64,000 nucleotides of DNA from CPC320 sp002336405 (GCA_949372595.1 CASIAN010000003.1:1-64000), one strand, 5' to 3'. Positions 8,664 through 17,931 are shown, counted from the stretch's first letter. Numbers and translations are program-made. Notes: generated from the sequence alone by a model not told the origin.

Positions 8664-9497
8664 ATGACCTCCAAGAAATCGATCTTGATCACCGGCTGTT
8701 CCTCAGGCATCGGCTATGACGCCGCACATGGGTTGACCGCGCGGGGATGGCGGGTATTTGCAACCTGCCGCAAAGAAACTGACTGCATCCGGTTGCGCCA
8801 CGAAGGCTTGGAGAGTTTCGTGCTTGATTACGCCGACGAGGCCTCGGTCAGCGCAGCTTTGGCAGAAGTTCTAAACGCAACGGGTGGAACCTTGGATGCC
8901 CTTTTCAACAATGGCGCCTATGCACTGCCTGGCGCCGCCGAGGATTTGCCCCGCGCCGGCCTGCGCGAGTTGTTTGAGACCAATGTCTTTGGCTGGCATG
9001 ATCTGACGCGGCAAGTGATTCCAGTGATGCGCGCCCAAGGAGCGGGCCGGATCGTCAACTGCTCTTCGGTGCTGGGCTTGGTCGTTGCACCCTGGCGCAG
9101 TGCCTATAATGCGTCAAAATTTGCCATAGAGGGTCTGACCGATACGCTGCGTCTGGAAATGCGCGGAACGGGCATTCACATCGTACTGATTGAGCCGGGG
9201 CCGGTGACGTCTCAGATACGTCAAAATGCCGTGGTGGCCTTTGAGAAGTGGATCGATTGGGAAAATTCTGTCCGCGCTGACGAATATCGCTCAACGCTGA
9301 TAAAACGACTGTACGAGAAGCGCGGCAAAGACCGTTTTGAACTTCCAGCCTCGGCAGTGACCCAAAAATTAATTCATGCGCTGGAGAGCCCCAAGCCGAA
9401 ACCGCGCTATTTTGTCACGACACCAACCTATATAATGTCCAGCCTGAAACGAATTTTACCCACAAAAGCTCTCGATTGGATCTTGGCAAAGGGCTAG
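8664..9497 (+). CDS. SDR-family NAD(P)-dependent oxidoreductase
   Basis: 277 residues of the classical short-chain dehydrogenase fold. The nucleotide-binding TGCSSGIG is at residues 10-17, NNGAY (about 81) follows strand 4, the catalytic Ser lies in VNCSSVLG and YNASK carries the catalytic Tyr and Lys, followed by IEPGPV. The Arg in FATCRKE, just after strand 2, suggests NADP(H). The substrate is unknown. The start has a purine-rich AAAGGACAG about 10 bases upstream. It is transcribed away from parC, with which it shares a 135-base intergenic region. Confidence 0.88.
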   Translation: MTSKKSILITGCSSGIGYDAAHGLTARGWRVFATCRKETDCIRLRHEGLESFVLDYADEASVSAALAEVLNATGGTLDALFNNGAYALPGAAEDLPRAGLRELFETNVFGWHDLTRQVIPVMRAQGAGRIVNCSSVLGLVVAPWRSAYNASKFAIEGLTDTLRLEMRGTGIHIVLIEPGPVTSQIRQNAVVAFEKWIDWENSVRADEYRSTLIKRLYEKRGKDRFELPASAVTQKLIHALESPKPKPRYFVTTPTYIMSSLKRILPTKALDWILAKG

Positions 9498-9568
9498 ACA
9501 GATAAAAGCTGTTCGCTTTTCGCCTCAGAGCGACTAAATGCCAGTAGTGGATAAAAAGGGCAATGCCA

Positions 9569-9775
9569 ATGAAAGACGATCCTCTGTTCTATCTTATCAT
9601 CCTGGCCTTGCTCGGCGTTTTGGGCATTTTGATGTTTGGTATCGGCAGCTTTGGCAAGGGTGGCGAATTTGCCCATAAATATTCTAATAAAATGATGCGC
9701 TGGCGGATCATTGCGCAGTTCATCGCGGTAGTATTTATCGTGTTGTTTGTCTGGCTGCGCGACAATGGAGGATAA
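9569..9775 (+). CDS. Small twin-transmembrane protein (HIG1-like)
   Basis: 68 residues with two hydrophobic segments (about 7-27 and 47-64) separated by a basic loop (KYSNKMMRWR), the layout of the HIG1/twin-TM family. The ATG at 9569 is preferred over 9563 because AAAAAGGG lies 9 bases before it. It sits 3 bases before the adenosyltransferase gene, so the two are probably cotranscribed. HIG1 proteins elsewhere associate with respiratory complexes; a role here is not shown. Confidence 0.75.
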   Translation: MKDDPLFYLIILALLGVLGILMFGIGSFGKGGEFAHKYSNKMMRWRIIAQFIAVVFIVLFVWLRDNGG

Positions 9776-9778
9776 GTT

Positions 9779-10351
9779 ATGATTGTTTTGAACAAAATAT
9801 ACACCAAAACCGGAGATCACGGGGAAACGGCTTTGGGGAACGGCGCGCGGGTGGCCAAACACTCGATGCGCGTGACCGCCTATGGCACCTCAGATGAATT
9901 GAACGCAACCTTGGGTGTGGCGCGGCTACATGCCACCGGTGATTTAGACAAGATGCTCGAGCGGATTCAAAACGATCTGTTTGATCTGGGTGCGGATATG
10001 TGTCGGCCAAATATTGAAAACGACGCCGAAGCAGAATATCCACCCCTGCGGATCATTGACACACAAGTCAGCCGGCTTGAGGCTGAAATTGACGAAATGA
10101 ACAGCCGACTTGACACGTTGAGGAGCTTCATTCTGCCCGGTGGTTCTGCCCTGTCGGCGCATTTGCACATCTGTCGTACCGTGGCGCGACGCGCCGAGAG
10201 ACTGGCGGTCGAACTGGCGACGATGGAATCGGTAAACCCAGCAGCCGTAAAGTATCTAAATCGTGTATCAGACTGGTTTTTTGTCGCTGCGCGAGTGGCC
10301 AATGACGATGGTAAAAGCGATGTATTATGGGTACCAGGAGCCAACAGGTAA
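9779..10351 (+). CDS. PduO-type cob(I)alamin adenosyltransferase
   Basis: 190 residues. The N-terminal KIYTKTGDHGETALGNG is the ATP-binding signature of PduO-type ATP:corrinoid adenosyltransferases. YGTSDELNATLG, the Arg-rich FILPGGS segment and CRTVARRAERL complete the family pattern. It makes adenosylcobalamin from cob(I)alamin and ATP, needed by methylmalonyl-CoA and ethylmalonyl-CoA mutases. That fits the methylsuccinyl-CoA dehydrogenase gene in this window. cobD/cbiB lies about 35 kb away. Confidence 0.93.
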   Translation: MIVLNKIYTKTGDHGETALGNGARVAKHSMRVTAYGTSDELNATLGVARLHATGDLDKMLERIQNDLFDLGADMCRPNIENDAEAEYPPLRIIDTQVSRLEAEIDEMNSRLDTLRSFILPGGSALSAHLHICRTVARRAERLAVELATMESVNPAAVKYLNRVSDWFFVAARVANDDGKSDVLWVPGANR

Positions 10352-10535
10352 CCACCTGCGAAGCAACGACCACCCCAACCGACACCAAAAGAAACGGCCT
10401 AAACATCGAAACGTGACGTTGTTTCGCGGTTAATCGACGGTTTTTCGCTGTTCTCTACCAGACAGAGGCTCTATCTAGGGCGAAGAAATTGTCACATTTT
10501 GGGCAGATGCCCAAGTTAAACGGAGATATATGCAG

Positions 10536-11294
10536 ATGAAGGTGCTTGTACCTGTCAAACGTGTCATCGACTATAACGTGAAAGTCCGTGTGAAAGCGGA
10601 TGGTACCGGTGTCGATCTTGCGAATGTAAAAATGTCGATGAACCCCTTTGACGAAATCGCGGTCGAACAAGCGATCCGATTAAAAGAGGCTGGCAAAGCA
10701 GAAGAAGTCATTGCTGTCTCCGTTGGCGTCAAACAAGCGCAAGAAACCTTGCGGACCGCTCTTGCTATGGGGGCAGATCGCGCAATTTTGGTAGTGGCAA
10801 CCGACGACGTTCAAAACGATATCGAGCCTCTGGCGGTCGCAAAGATTCTGAAAGGCATCGTCGATGAAGAAGCGCCCGGATTGGTGCTTTGCGGCAAACA
10901 GGCCATCGACAATGATATGAATGCCACCGGCCAGATGCTGGCTGCACTGCTGGGTTGGTCACAAGCGACATTTGCTTCCGAGGTCGATATCGACGGCGAC
11001 AGGGCCACGGTGACCCGTGAAGTCGACGGCGGCCTACAAACCATCAAAGCGAAAATGCCCGCGGTAATCACCGTTGATTTGCGTCTGAACGAACCACGCT
11101 ATGCTTCGCTGCCCAATATCATGAAAGCCAAGCGCAAACCCATGGATGAAAAAACCGCCGCAGATTACGGCGTCGATGTCACGCCACGGCTGGAGATCGT
11201 GAAAACCAGCGAGCCCGAAACCCGGGCGGCCGGGATTAAAGTTGGCTCAGTCGACGAGTTGATCGACAAACTAAAAGAAGCGGGGACAGTCTGA
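10536..11294 (+). CDS. etfB: Electron transfer flavoprotein beta subunit
   Basis: 252 residues starting MKVLVPVKRVIDYNVKVRVK, with the DEIAVEQAIRLKEAG helix, CGKQAIDNDMNATGQMLAALL and the conserved RLNEPRYASLPNIMKAKRK close to the C-terminus. An alternative ATG at 10530 adds two residues; 10536 is chosen because family members begin MKVLVPVKR and GGAG lies about 10 bases before it. Its stop overlaps the etfA start (TGATG). EtfAB carries electrons from acyl-CoA dehydrogenases to ubiquinone through ETF-QO; Mcd in this window is a likely electron donor. Confidence 0.95.
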   Translation: MKVLVPVKRVIDYNVKVRVKADGTGVDLANVKMSMNPFDEIAVEQAIRLKEAGKAEEVIAVSVGVKQAQETLRTALAMGADRAILVVATDDVQNDIEPLAVAKILKGIVDEEAPGLVLCGKQAIDNDMNATGQMLAALLGWSQATFASEVDIDGDRATVTREVDGGLQTIKAKMPAVITVDLRLNEPRYASLPNIMKAKRKPMDEKTAADYGVDVTPRLEIVKTSEPETRAAGIKVGSVDELIDKLKEAGTV

Positions 11295-12220
11295 TGGCGG
11301 TACTTTTAATAGCCGAAGTGAACGGTGCGGAATTGGCACTTGATGCAACGTCAAAAGCGCTGACAGCAGCCAAACAAATGGGCGACGTCACCATCCTTTG
11401 CGCAAGTGCAGGATGCTCAGGTGCCGCACAGGCTGCCGCCACATTGACAGGGGTAACCAAAGTGCTTTGTGCCGACGATGCGGCTTACGGCAATGGGTTG
11501 GCCGAACCGATCGCCGATCTGGTGCTTTCTTTGGCCGACGACTATGAACATATTGTTGCGGCAGCGACCAACTCCGCAAAAAATATTCTGCCACGTGTGG
11601 CGGCGTTGCTGGATGTCATGGTCATCTCGGATATCACTGCAGTGATCGACAGCAACACGTTCGAGCGGCCTATTTATGCCGGAAATGCACTACAAACCGT
11701 CACATCAAGCGATGCGAAAAAAGTCATTTCAGCCCGAACTGCAAATTTTGACCTCACCGGAGAGGAAGGCACAGCCACTGTCGAGACCATCGCCGCTGCA
11801 GCTAACCCTGGGCTGTCTGAATGGGTTGAAGACAAAGTGGCGGCCTCTGACCGTCCGGAACTGACCTCAGCAGGAGTTGTTGTCTCTGGCGGGCGCGGTG
11901 TTGGCTCACAAGAAGATTTCAAAATGATCGAACTGCTGGCCGATAAACTGAACGCAGCCGTTGGGGCGTCCCGTGCAGCGGTTGATTCAGGCTATGCACC
12001 GAACGATTGGCAAGTTGGTCAAACTGGGAAAGTGGTGGCACCTGACCTGTATGTTGCGGTCGGTATTTCCGGTGCAATTCAGCATCTTGCCGGCATGAAA
12101 GACTCAAAAGTAATCGTTGCGATCAACAAAGACGAAGAGGCGCCAATTTTTCAGGTAGCTGATTTTGGTCTGGTCGCGGATCTGTTCGACGCAGTGCCTG
12201 AATTGACCACCAAACTGTAA
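11294..12220 (+). CDS. etfA: Electron transfer flavoprotein alpha subunit
   Basis: 308 residues. The N-terminal domain is the adenine-nucleotide-hydrolase-like fold. The C-terminal FAD domain has VVSGGRGVGS, GASRAAVDSGYAPNDWQVGQTG and YVAVGISGAIQHLAGMKDSKVIVAINKDEEAPIF split over the usual positions. Its start overlaps the etfB stop by one base, so translation is coupled. It forms the soluble ETF heterodimer with EtfB. Confidence 0.96.
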   Translation: MAVLLIAEVNGAELALDATSKALTAAKQMGDVTILCASAGCSGAAQAAATLTGVTKVLCADDAAYGNGLAEPIADLVLSLADDYEHIVAAATNSAKNILPRVAALLDVMVISDITAVIDSNTFERPIYAGNALQTVTSSDAKKVISARTANFDLTGEEGTATVETIAAAANPGLSEWVEDKVAASDRPELTSAGVVVSGGRGVGSQEDFKMIELLADKLNAAVGASRAAVDSGYAPNDWQVGQTGKVVAPDLYVAVGISGAIQHLAGMKDSKVIVAINKDEEAPIFQVADFGLVADLFDAVPELTTKL

Positions 12221-12234
12221 AACGGGTGTAACCC

Positions 12235-12277
12235 AGCCAAAGCCCCACGCCAGCAAGATTTGCCAAGGGCTTTGGCT
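12235..12277 (+). terminator. Perfect 11-bp inverted repeat after etfA
   Basis: AGCCAAAGCCC (12235-12245) and GGGCTTTGGCT (12267-12277) can form an 11-base-pair hairpin with a 21-base loop, 14 bases after the etfA stop. There is no T-tract, so it may stabilise the etfBA mRNA end or be a Rho-linked site and not a classical intrinsic terminator. The rest of the etfA-hbd gap (to 12474) shows no gene. Confidence 0.45.
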
Positions 12278-12474
12278 ACCGCGCCGGTATAAACGTCAAA
12301 AGCGGGCTGAGACGCAGGGCGCGGATGACAGCCCGCATCCTTGCTTGGCACACGGAGCTCTGCACAGCCAAAGCGGCACTGAGCGGTTGTTTCTTAGGTC
12401 TGCCTCGCCAACTACGTTTGCAAAGTACCGCGGGCCTGCCTATGTTAAGCAGCGAGAAATCAAAGGATAATGTA

Positions 12475-13350
12475 ATGGAGATCCGATCAATAGGCATCAT
12501 CGGTGCAGGGCAGATGGGCAATGGCATTGCCCATGTCACGGCCTTGGCCGGCTATCGGGTTATGATGATGGATATATCCCAAGATAGTCTAACAGAGGCG
12601 TTATCCCTGATTGAAAGAAATCTAGATCGACAGGTGAGCAGCACGAAGATTACAGCGGCTGAAAAAGCGACGGCATTGGCACAGATAGATACGACCCTTG
12701 ATATTTCTAAGGTGGGACAAGCCGATCTGATCATTGAAGCCGCCACCGAAGACGAATCCATCAAACAGACAATTTTTGATCAGCTTTTGCCGCATTTGCA
12801 AGACCATACGATCCTGACCTCAAACACCTCGTCAATTTCCATCACCCGTTTGGCCAGCCGCACAGATCGCCCCGAAAAATTCATGGGATTTCACTTTATG
12901 AATCCAGTACCGGTGATGAAACTGGTGGAATTGATCCGTGGTATTGCTACAGACGAGCCAACCTATGCAGCATGCAAGACGGTGGTCGAGCGATTGGGTA
13001 AAACTGCAGCCAGCGCCGAAGATTTTCCAGCTTTTATTGTAAACCGGCTTCTGATGCCGATGATCAATGAGGCGGTTTATACCCTGTATGAGGGCGTTGG
13101 GAACGTGGTCTCAATCGACAGCTCGATGAAGTTGGGCGCAAACCACCCAATGGGGCCGTTGGAACTGGCGGACTTTATCGGTCTCGACACCTGCCTTGCG
13201 ATCATGAATGTATTGCATGACGGCTTGGCCGATACCAAATACCGGCCCTGTCCTCTGCTGACAAAATACGTTGAAGCGGGTTGGTTGGGACGCAAATCAC
13301 AACGCGGCTTTTACGATTATCGCAGCGGGACACCTGTGCCGACCCGATAA
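12475..13350 (+). CDS. 3-hydroxybutyryl-CoA dehydrogenase
   Basis: 291 residues. The Rossmann motif GAGQMGNGIAHVTALAGY is close to the N-terminus. The catalytic His is in FHFMNPVPVMKLVELI, and the C-terminal dimer domain has FIVNRLLMPMINEAVYTLYEGV and LGANHPMGPLELADFIGLD. The ATG at 12475 follows AAAGGATAATGTA; an in-frame ATG at 12325 would add 50 non-homologous residues. It oxidises (S)-3-hydroxybutyryl-CoA to acetoacetyl-CoA, or acts in reverse in poly-hydroxybutyrate or ethylmalonyl-CoA metabolism. Its place after etfBA is a common Rhodobacteraceae arrangement. Confidence 0.93.
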   Translation: MEIRSIGIIGAGQMGNGIAHVTALAGYRVMMMDISQDSLTEALSLIERNLDRQVSSTKITAAEKATALAQIDTTLDISKVGQADLIIEAATEDESIKQTIFDQLLPHLQDHTILTSNTSSISITRLASRTDRPEKFMGFHFMNPVPVMKLVELIRGIATDEPTYAACKTVVERLGKTAASAEDFPAFIVNRLLMPMINEAVYTLYEGVGNVVSIDSSMKLGANHPMGPLELADFIGLDTCLAIMNVLHDGLADTKYRPCPLLTKYVEAGWLGRKSQRGFYDYRSGTPVPTR

Positions 13351-13354
13351 AAGA

Positions 13355-14239
13355 TCACGCGTCGGGATGCTGTTGCAAAGCCAAAGTATGTTCTCGGAGC
13401 CAAGCCACCAATTGGCGCGGTTTGTGGCTGAATTCCCTTATTTTTTCTTGGTTGATGACATCGCCGACAATTGGGGCCTGAGGCTTGTTACATGCGTGAA
13501 TAACCTCGTGTAGCAACAGCCCTTGCCGGACCGTCGCCGAAATTTTACTGGCAATTTGATAAGGTCGGGAATTTTGGCCCGGAAAATAGACCGGCACGAC
13601 ACTGGCGCCGGATTTGGTAATCATTTTAGCAGTAAACGGGTTCCACTCTGCCTCGATTGCGGGCCCAAAATACGTGTCTGCCGAGGCCACAACACCCGAG
13701 GGAAACAATACGATAAGACCGTTTTCCGCAAGATGTGTCATCGCAAGATTGCGCATTTCCAGACTTTTCTCACGGGCATCGATCTCATGGGGAAAAGGCA
13801 CCGGGATCATAAACTCTTCGATCTCTTTGACACCAGTCAACAGCGTCCGCGTCAGGATTTTATAATCCTGCCGGACCCGACCGATCAATTCGGCCAAAAT
13901 CATACCATCCACCAAACCATGCGGATGATTGGCCACAATAATCACCGGACCTGTTGGGGGAATTTTATTGATCTGAGACTGCGGAGTTAATAGATTGATC
14001 CCCATCAAACCCAAAGCCTGCGCCCAGAACGCCTGACCAAAGGCAGGCCCAATACGTTCAAACCGTCGCACCAACCGCAACAGCGGTATTTTGCCAGTTA
14101 TCCATTCAAGGCCCCGAATAGCAAAGGCTTTTCCCGGATTGGTAAATGTTCCCGCATAGGACAAATTCCGCTTGTCATAAGGGATTGGCGCAACAATCTG
14201 GACCCGATCGGACTGTTTCATCTGTACAGGATCGGTCAT
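13355..14239 (-). CDS. Lysophospholipid acyltransferase-family protein
   Basis: 294 residues. The acyltransferase motif I NHPHGLVDG (HX4D) is followed by a long spacer and the glycerol-phosphate-binding block LFPSGVVASADTYFG. PVYFPGQNSRPYQI corresponds to the later conserved motif. Family members transfer acyl chains to lysophospholipids or ornithine lipids; the exact acceptor is not shown. The ATG at 14239 with AAAGGTG upstream is preferred over 14308, which would overlap the HPr gene. It ends 4 bases from the convergent hydroxybutyryl-CoA dehydrogenase gene. Confidence 0.85.
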   Translation of the reverse strand: MTDPVQMKQSDRVQIVAPIPYDKRNLSYAGTFTNPGKAFAIRGLEWITGKIPLLRLVRRFERIGPAFGQAFWAQALGLMGINLLTPQSQINKIPPTGPVIIVANHPHGLVDGMILAELIGRVRQDYKILTRTLLTGVKEIEEFMIPVPFPHEIDAREKSLEMRNLAMTHLAENGLIVLFPSGVVASADTYFGPAIEAEWNPFTAKMITKSGASVVPVYFPGQNSRPYQIASKISATVRQGLLLHEVIHACNKPQAPIVGDVINQEKIREFSHKPRQLVAWLREHTLALQQHPDA

Positions 14240-14279
14240 GATCACCTTTAACTCTTCACAGGTCCGGCGACGACCAGAA

Positions 14280-14549
14280 TCAATACTCTTCGCCAAACTT
14301 GTCAGCAACCAATTGCCCTATTGCGTCACCAAGAGCCGTCGCATCCGGTCCGGAAGTCAAAACCTCAATAGTCGTTCCAATGGACGCTGCCAACATTAAA
14401 AGCCCCATAATCGAATCCCCAGAGGCGTCCAAACCATCCTTGGATATCTCTGCGGTTGCATCAAATCCCTCCACAACCTCTACAAGTTTAGCGGAAGCGC
14501 GCGCATGTAGCCCTTTTTCATTAAGAATCTTCAGTGTGTACGAGGGCAT
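14280..14549 (-). CDS. ptsH: HPr phosphocarrier protein (PTS)
   Basis: 89 residues with the phospho-acceptor His15 in GLHARAS and the regulatory Ser46 in GDSIMGLLML, both in canonical positions. It passes phosphate from enzyme I to the EIIA-Man-like protein encoded just upstream. Ser46 is the expected target of the HprK kinase in the same cluster. No sugar permease (EIIB/EIIC) is present nearby, so it belongs to a regulatory PTS and not a transport one. Confidence 0.95.
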   Translation of the reverse strand: MPSYTLKILNEKGLHARASAKLVEVVEGFDATAEISKDGLDASGDSIMGLLMLAASIGTTIEVLTSGPDATALGDAIGQLVADKFGEEY

Positions 14550-14556
14550 AATAATC

Positions 14557-14958
14557 CTAATCTATTGAAATGTTTTGGCTATCAATATACTTTCGGCCAG
14601 CTTCAAGAGCCTTTTCCACAGCATCTGCCACAGATTTTGAACGACTTTTGGTCAATTTAAGGAGCATTGGTAAATTGGCCCCATAGATAATCCTGCGGTC
14701 CGACGGTGCACAGGCGGTCAGGCTGAGGTTTGATGGCGAGCTGCCAAACATATCTGTTACGATTATGACACCATCCCCCTCATCAACATAATCTGCAGCG
14801 GCGCAAATTTCTTTTTGCTTATCAGCCCTGTTGTGATCAGGTTCGAATGAAATCGCTCGCAAACCCGGTTGCGCGCCAAAGACATGTTCAATCGCGGCCA
14901 AATATTCTTTGGCCAATCCACCATGTGCTACGATCACTATCCCTATCACGCTAGCCAC
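14557..14958 (-). CDS. PTS EIIA component, mannose/fructose family
   Basis: 133 residues of the EIIA-Man fold, with phosphorylatable His12 in VAHGGLAKEY and the conserved IIVTDMFGSSPSNLSL. It is a stand-alone domain with no EIIB partner, as in other alphaproteobacteria, where it acts as a regulatory phosphorelay end point. It lies 7 bases upstream of ptsH on the same strand and 6 bases after rapZ, so the three are probably in one operon. Confidence 0.93.
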   Translation of the reverse strand: MASVIGIVIVAHGGLAKEYLAAIEHVFGAQPGLRAISFEPDHNRADKQKEICAAADYVDEGDGVIIVTDMFGSSPSNLSLTACAPSDRRIIYGANLPMLLKLTKSRSKSVADAVEKALEAGRKYIDSQNISID

Positions 14959-14964
14959 TCCGAC

Positions 14965-15864
14965 TTATTGTGCTGGCCAATCTGTCCGATCCACAACAGA
15001 CCCAACATTTTGTATTATTTCTCGGTGCCTTATTGACACCGCTCCGCCCCATTGTGCAAGGGCCTGTTCTAAATTTGCGGCAACAACAACCGAGCGATGC
15101 CGGCCCCCTGTACACCCCAGACCAACAGAAAGGTGTGACTTACCCTCATCCTGATAGGCGGGTAACAAAAACTGGATCAGTTCAAGGCTGCGCTGGAAAA
15201 ACTCTCCATAACGTAGATCACTTTGGATATAGTTTACAACAGCGGCATCTAGACCATTGAGAGGGCGCAATTCCTGCTCCCAATGTGGATTTTTCAAAAA
15301 CCGACAGTCCAATACCATATCGACATCCCGCGGCAGACCCTTTTTATAAGAAAACGATTGCAAAGACAGCGTCAGCGGTACTGCTTCACCAGTCGCAAAC
15401 CAGCCTGCGATGTCTTTTTTAAGGTCGTGGGGGGTTAAATCCGAACTGTCGATAATAAAATCAGCCTGTGCTTTAATCGGTGCCAAAAGTGCCATCTCGC
15501 GCCCGATCCCTAGACTGGGATGATCCTCTGGTGCCATAGGGTGCCGGCGGCGGGTTTCCGAAAAGCGGCGCAGTAAAATATCGGTGCGACAGTCAAGATA
15601 TAAGATTTCAGGCCAAGCAAGTGACATTTGCCGCAAACGTCCAAGCAACGTCAGAAAAGCCGCGACCGAAAAGTCACGGTTGCGCGCATCAATTACCAAA
15701 GCCAATGATTTGTCTAATTGCTGCTCAATCACATTTGGAACAAGACTAAGCGGGATATTATCGATCGCTTCGTATCCCAAATCTTCCAAGGCATTTGTCG
15801 CAGTTGTCCGCCCAGCCCCAGAAGGGCCTGTCACCAAGAGTAAACGACGGACATTCTGCGCCAT
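14965..15864 (-). CDS. rapZ: RapZ-family nucleotide-binding RNase adapter
   Basis: 299 residues. The Walker A motif GPSGAGRTT (13-21) is followed by LEDLGYEAIDNIPLSLV. LDCRFLKNPHW starts the C-terminal domain and GLGCTGGRHRSV is the family signature near the end. In E. coli RapZ directs RNase E to the GlmZ small RNA; in alphaproteobacteria the role is less clear, but the link to PTS genes is conserved. It lies between hprK and the EIIA gene. Confidence 0.93.
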   Translation of the reverse strand: MAQNVRRLLLVTGPSGAGRTTATNALEDLGYEAIDNIPLSLVPNVIEQQLDKSLALVIDARNRDFSVAAFLTLLGRLRQMSLAWPEILYLDCRTDILLRRFSETRRRHPMAPEDHPSLGIGREMALLAPIKAQADFIIDSSDLTPHDLKKDIAGWFATGEAVPLTLSLQSFSYKKGLPRDVDMVLDCRFLKNPHWEQELRPLNGLDAAVVNYIQSDLRYGEFFQRSLELIQFLLPAYQDEGKSHLSVGLGCTGGRHRSVVVAANLEQALAQWGGAVSIRHREIIQNVGSVVDRTDWPAQ

Positions 15865-15876
15865 ATAACGTCCTTA

Positions 15877-16293
15877 TCAAACCAGGCCCTGCCGAAGGTA
15901 TTGCAAAATTGCCGCTGGGAAATAGCGGCTCTCAACATTGTAAAGTAAGGGCAAAGATTGTGCCAAAATGATAATCTCTCGTTCAGGGGGCATTCTGGCG
16001 GTTTCAATCATCGACATATCCACCACGAGGGATACTGCAACCGGTCCAACAGATTGGGCAGATAGAATGCCCACGCCCCGCGCCTCAATCAATCCCCTGA
16101 TTGCCACAGGTGCCGATACATATACCCTGCCCTGCTCCAAGGTCACAACGGTCCTGTCATCAGATACCAAAAGACCACCAAGCGCCATCATCTCCAAGGC
16201 CATGCCACTTTTACCACTTCCAGATGGCCCTGTGAACACAACAGCTCTGCCAGCACAACTGATAGCACTAGCGTGAAGAATTGTTTGCTCCAT
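15877..16293 (-). CDS. hprK: HPr kinase/phosphorylase, short alphaproteobacterial form
   Basis: 138 residues, corresponding only to the C-terminal catalytic domain of Bacillus HprK. The P-loop GPSGSGKSG is at 22-30, followed by GGLLVSDDRTVV and the ARGVGILS segment. The N-terminal domain is missing, as is usual in alphaproteobacteria. It phosphorylates HPr on Ser46. It is 12 bases downstream of chvG, which ties the PTS phosphorelay to the ChvG/ChvI system. Confidence 0.93.
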   Translation of the reverse strand: MEQTILHASAISCAGRAVVFTGPSGSGKSGMALEMMALGGLLVSDDRTVVTLEQGRVYVSAPVAIRGLIEARGVGILSAQSVGPVAVSLVVDMSMIETARMPPEREIIILAQSLPLLYNVESRYFPAAILQYLRQGLV

Positions 16294-16305
16294 CCCCTCT
16301 TTCCT

Positions 16306-17931
16306 TCAAATTGGCAGCCCAACGACAAAGCGGGCACCCTGCGACGGCACAGTTCTGTCAGCATCAACCGGGCGAATATTCTCAGCCCAAACAACGCCGC
16401 GATGAGCCTCAACAATCTGTTTGGAAATAGCAAGACCAAGGCCTGAATGATTACCAAAGTCGCTGGCTGGACGGTCAGAATAAAAGCGATCAAAGATTTT
16501 TAGCAAAGAGTCATCTGACAGGCCCGGCCCAGTGTCTTCCACCACAATCAAGACCCGATCTTCGCACTGGCGCGCCCAGAAGCGTATGGTGCCGCCAAAA
16601 CTGCAAAAACTGATCGCATTGGTAATCAAGTTAACAAACACCTGCGCCAAACGCTCCTCCAAGCCAACAAGAGTGATTGTCTGATCGGGAAAGTCTGTCA
16701 CCAATTCAACCCCTTTTTGAGCCGCTTGTTCAGCAAGATATTGTGACAGGACCACACTCATGGGGCCCAGTTCAAATGCCTTTTCCTGTTCTTTGACCAA
16801 GTCACTCTCAAGCCGTGAGGCGTTAGAAATGTCACTGAGCAACCGGTCCAATCGGCGTACATCGTGGTCTATCACATCAAGAAGTTCTTGACGCTGCGAA
16901 CCCGGTTTGGCAATCGCCATAGCGCCTACAGCTGACCGTAAAGATGCCAGTGGGTTTTTAATTTCATGGGCAACATCTGTTGCAAATCTCTCATTGGCGT
17001 CAATGCGATCATATAAGGCGGTGACCATAGCCCGCAATGCACTGGATAAACGACCTATTTCATCGGGTCGCCCGCTCAAATCGGGTATTTCCATCCGCGA
17101 GTTTAATCCATTGCCTCCCTCTAGGTTTCCACGCGTCTCCATCGCTTCGGCCAAAGTGGAAATTGGCGTCGAAATTGTTGAGGCAAGATAAACACTCAGG
17201 GCCAGCACTACAGGAATCGATATTACAAAAATCTGTAATAATTTTTCGAGTTCATAAGCTCGGTGCTGCACCACATCTGCGGTGCTCTCGATGATCGCCA
17301 AAACACCAACCACAGATCCATCATGAACGATCTCACTACTGGCCAATGCGATTGGCCCCTGATTAGATAAAAAGTCGCCATGATGGCGCACCCCGCCACC
17401 CTCTGAGGCCCCAGCGGCAAACGTCATATATTCCCTGAGCGAAAGCAGTTCTGGGCGCGGTGGAAAAAATGCCTGGTGAAAAAGTTCTGAACCCAACTTC
17501 AAAACTGATAAAATCCGCGTTGGCTTACCCCTTACAGATGCCTCAGACATCGCAGGAGGGGTTTGCGACCCTTCGGCACCGGACAACCAAACCAAATCAG
17601 GAGAGAAAAGCCCGATCGTAAGACCTTTACGCAACCTAAGACCGCGCAATACATCTCGAGTGACAGCGCCGATTTCCTGCGGGTCCAGTGCAGAATTTTG
17701 GTCTGAAAACTGCTTTTCAATCGTCTCTGTGATCACCTCAGCTTCGGACAGCAGCCGTATGTCACTGCCCAATCCAGACCAACCGTCCGTATCATAAGTC
17801 CATAGAACACACCCGACCAACACGCCAAGTGCCATCAAATTGAAACTAAGAATCCGACGGGCCAGCGGTGATACTGTGCCAATCCAATGGCGCTGCCACC
17901 GGCCACGGCTGGGGTTAATCTGCTCAGTCAT
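16306..17931 (-). CDS. chvG: Sensor histidine kinase ChvG
   Basis: 541 residues. Transmembrane segments (about 25-45 and 230-252) bracket a periplasmic sensor domain. A HAMP linker follows to about 310. The H-box DVAHEIKNPLAS has phospho-acceptor His322, and the ATPase domain has the N-box LITNAIS, DTGPGLSD and the SGLGLAISKQIVEAH G2-box. In Agrobacterium, Sinorhizobium and Brucella (BvrS) this kinase responds to acid or envelope stress and signals to ChvI. It lies about 107 bases downstream of chvI. Confidence 0.94.
   Translation of the reverse strand: MTEQINPSRGRWQRHWIGTVSPLARRILSFNLMALGVLVGCVLWTYDTDGWSGLGSDIRLLSEAEVITETIEKQFSDQNSALDPQEIGAVTRDVLRGLRLRKGLTIGLFSPDLVWLSGAEGSQTPPAMSEASVRGKPTRILSVLKLGSELFHQAFFPPRPELLSLREYMTFAAGASEGGGVRHHGDFLSNQGPIALASSEIVHDGSVVGVLAIIESTADVVQHRAYELEKLLQIFVISIPVVLALSVYLASTISTPISTLAEAMETRGNLEGGNGLNSRMEIPDLSGRPDEIGRLSSALRAMVTALYDRIDANERFATDVAHEIKNPLASLRSAVGAMAIAKPGSQRQELLDVIDHDVRRLDRLLSDISNASRLESDLVKEQEKAFELGPMSVVLSQYLAEQAAQKGVELVTDFPDQTITLVGLEERLAQVFVNLITNAISFCSFGGTIRFWARQCEDRVLIVVEDTGPGLSDDSLLKIFDRFYSDRPASDFGNHSGLGLAISKQIVEAHRGVVWAENIRPVDADRTVPSQGARFVVGLPI

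Noticed and set aside
12325..12474. N-terminal extension of the 3-hydroxybutyryl-CoA dehydrogenase
   Set aside because: The 50 extra residues are not homologous and the ATG at 12475 has the better ribosome binding site.
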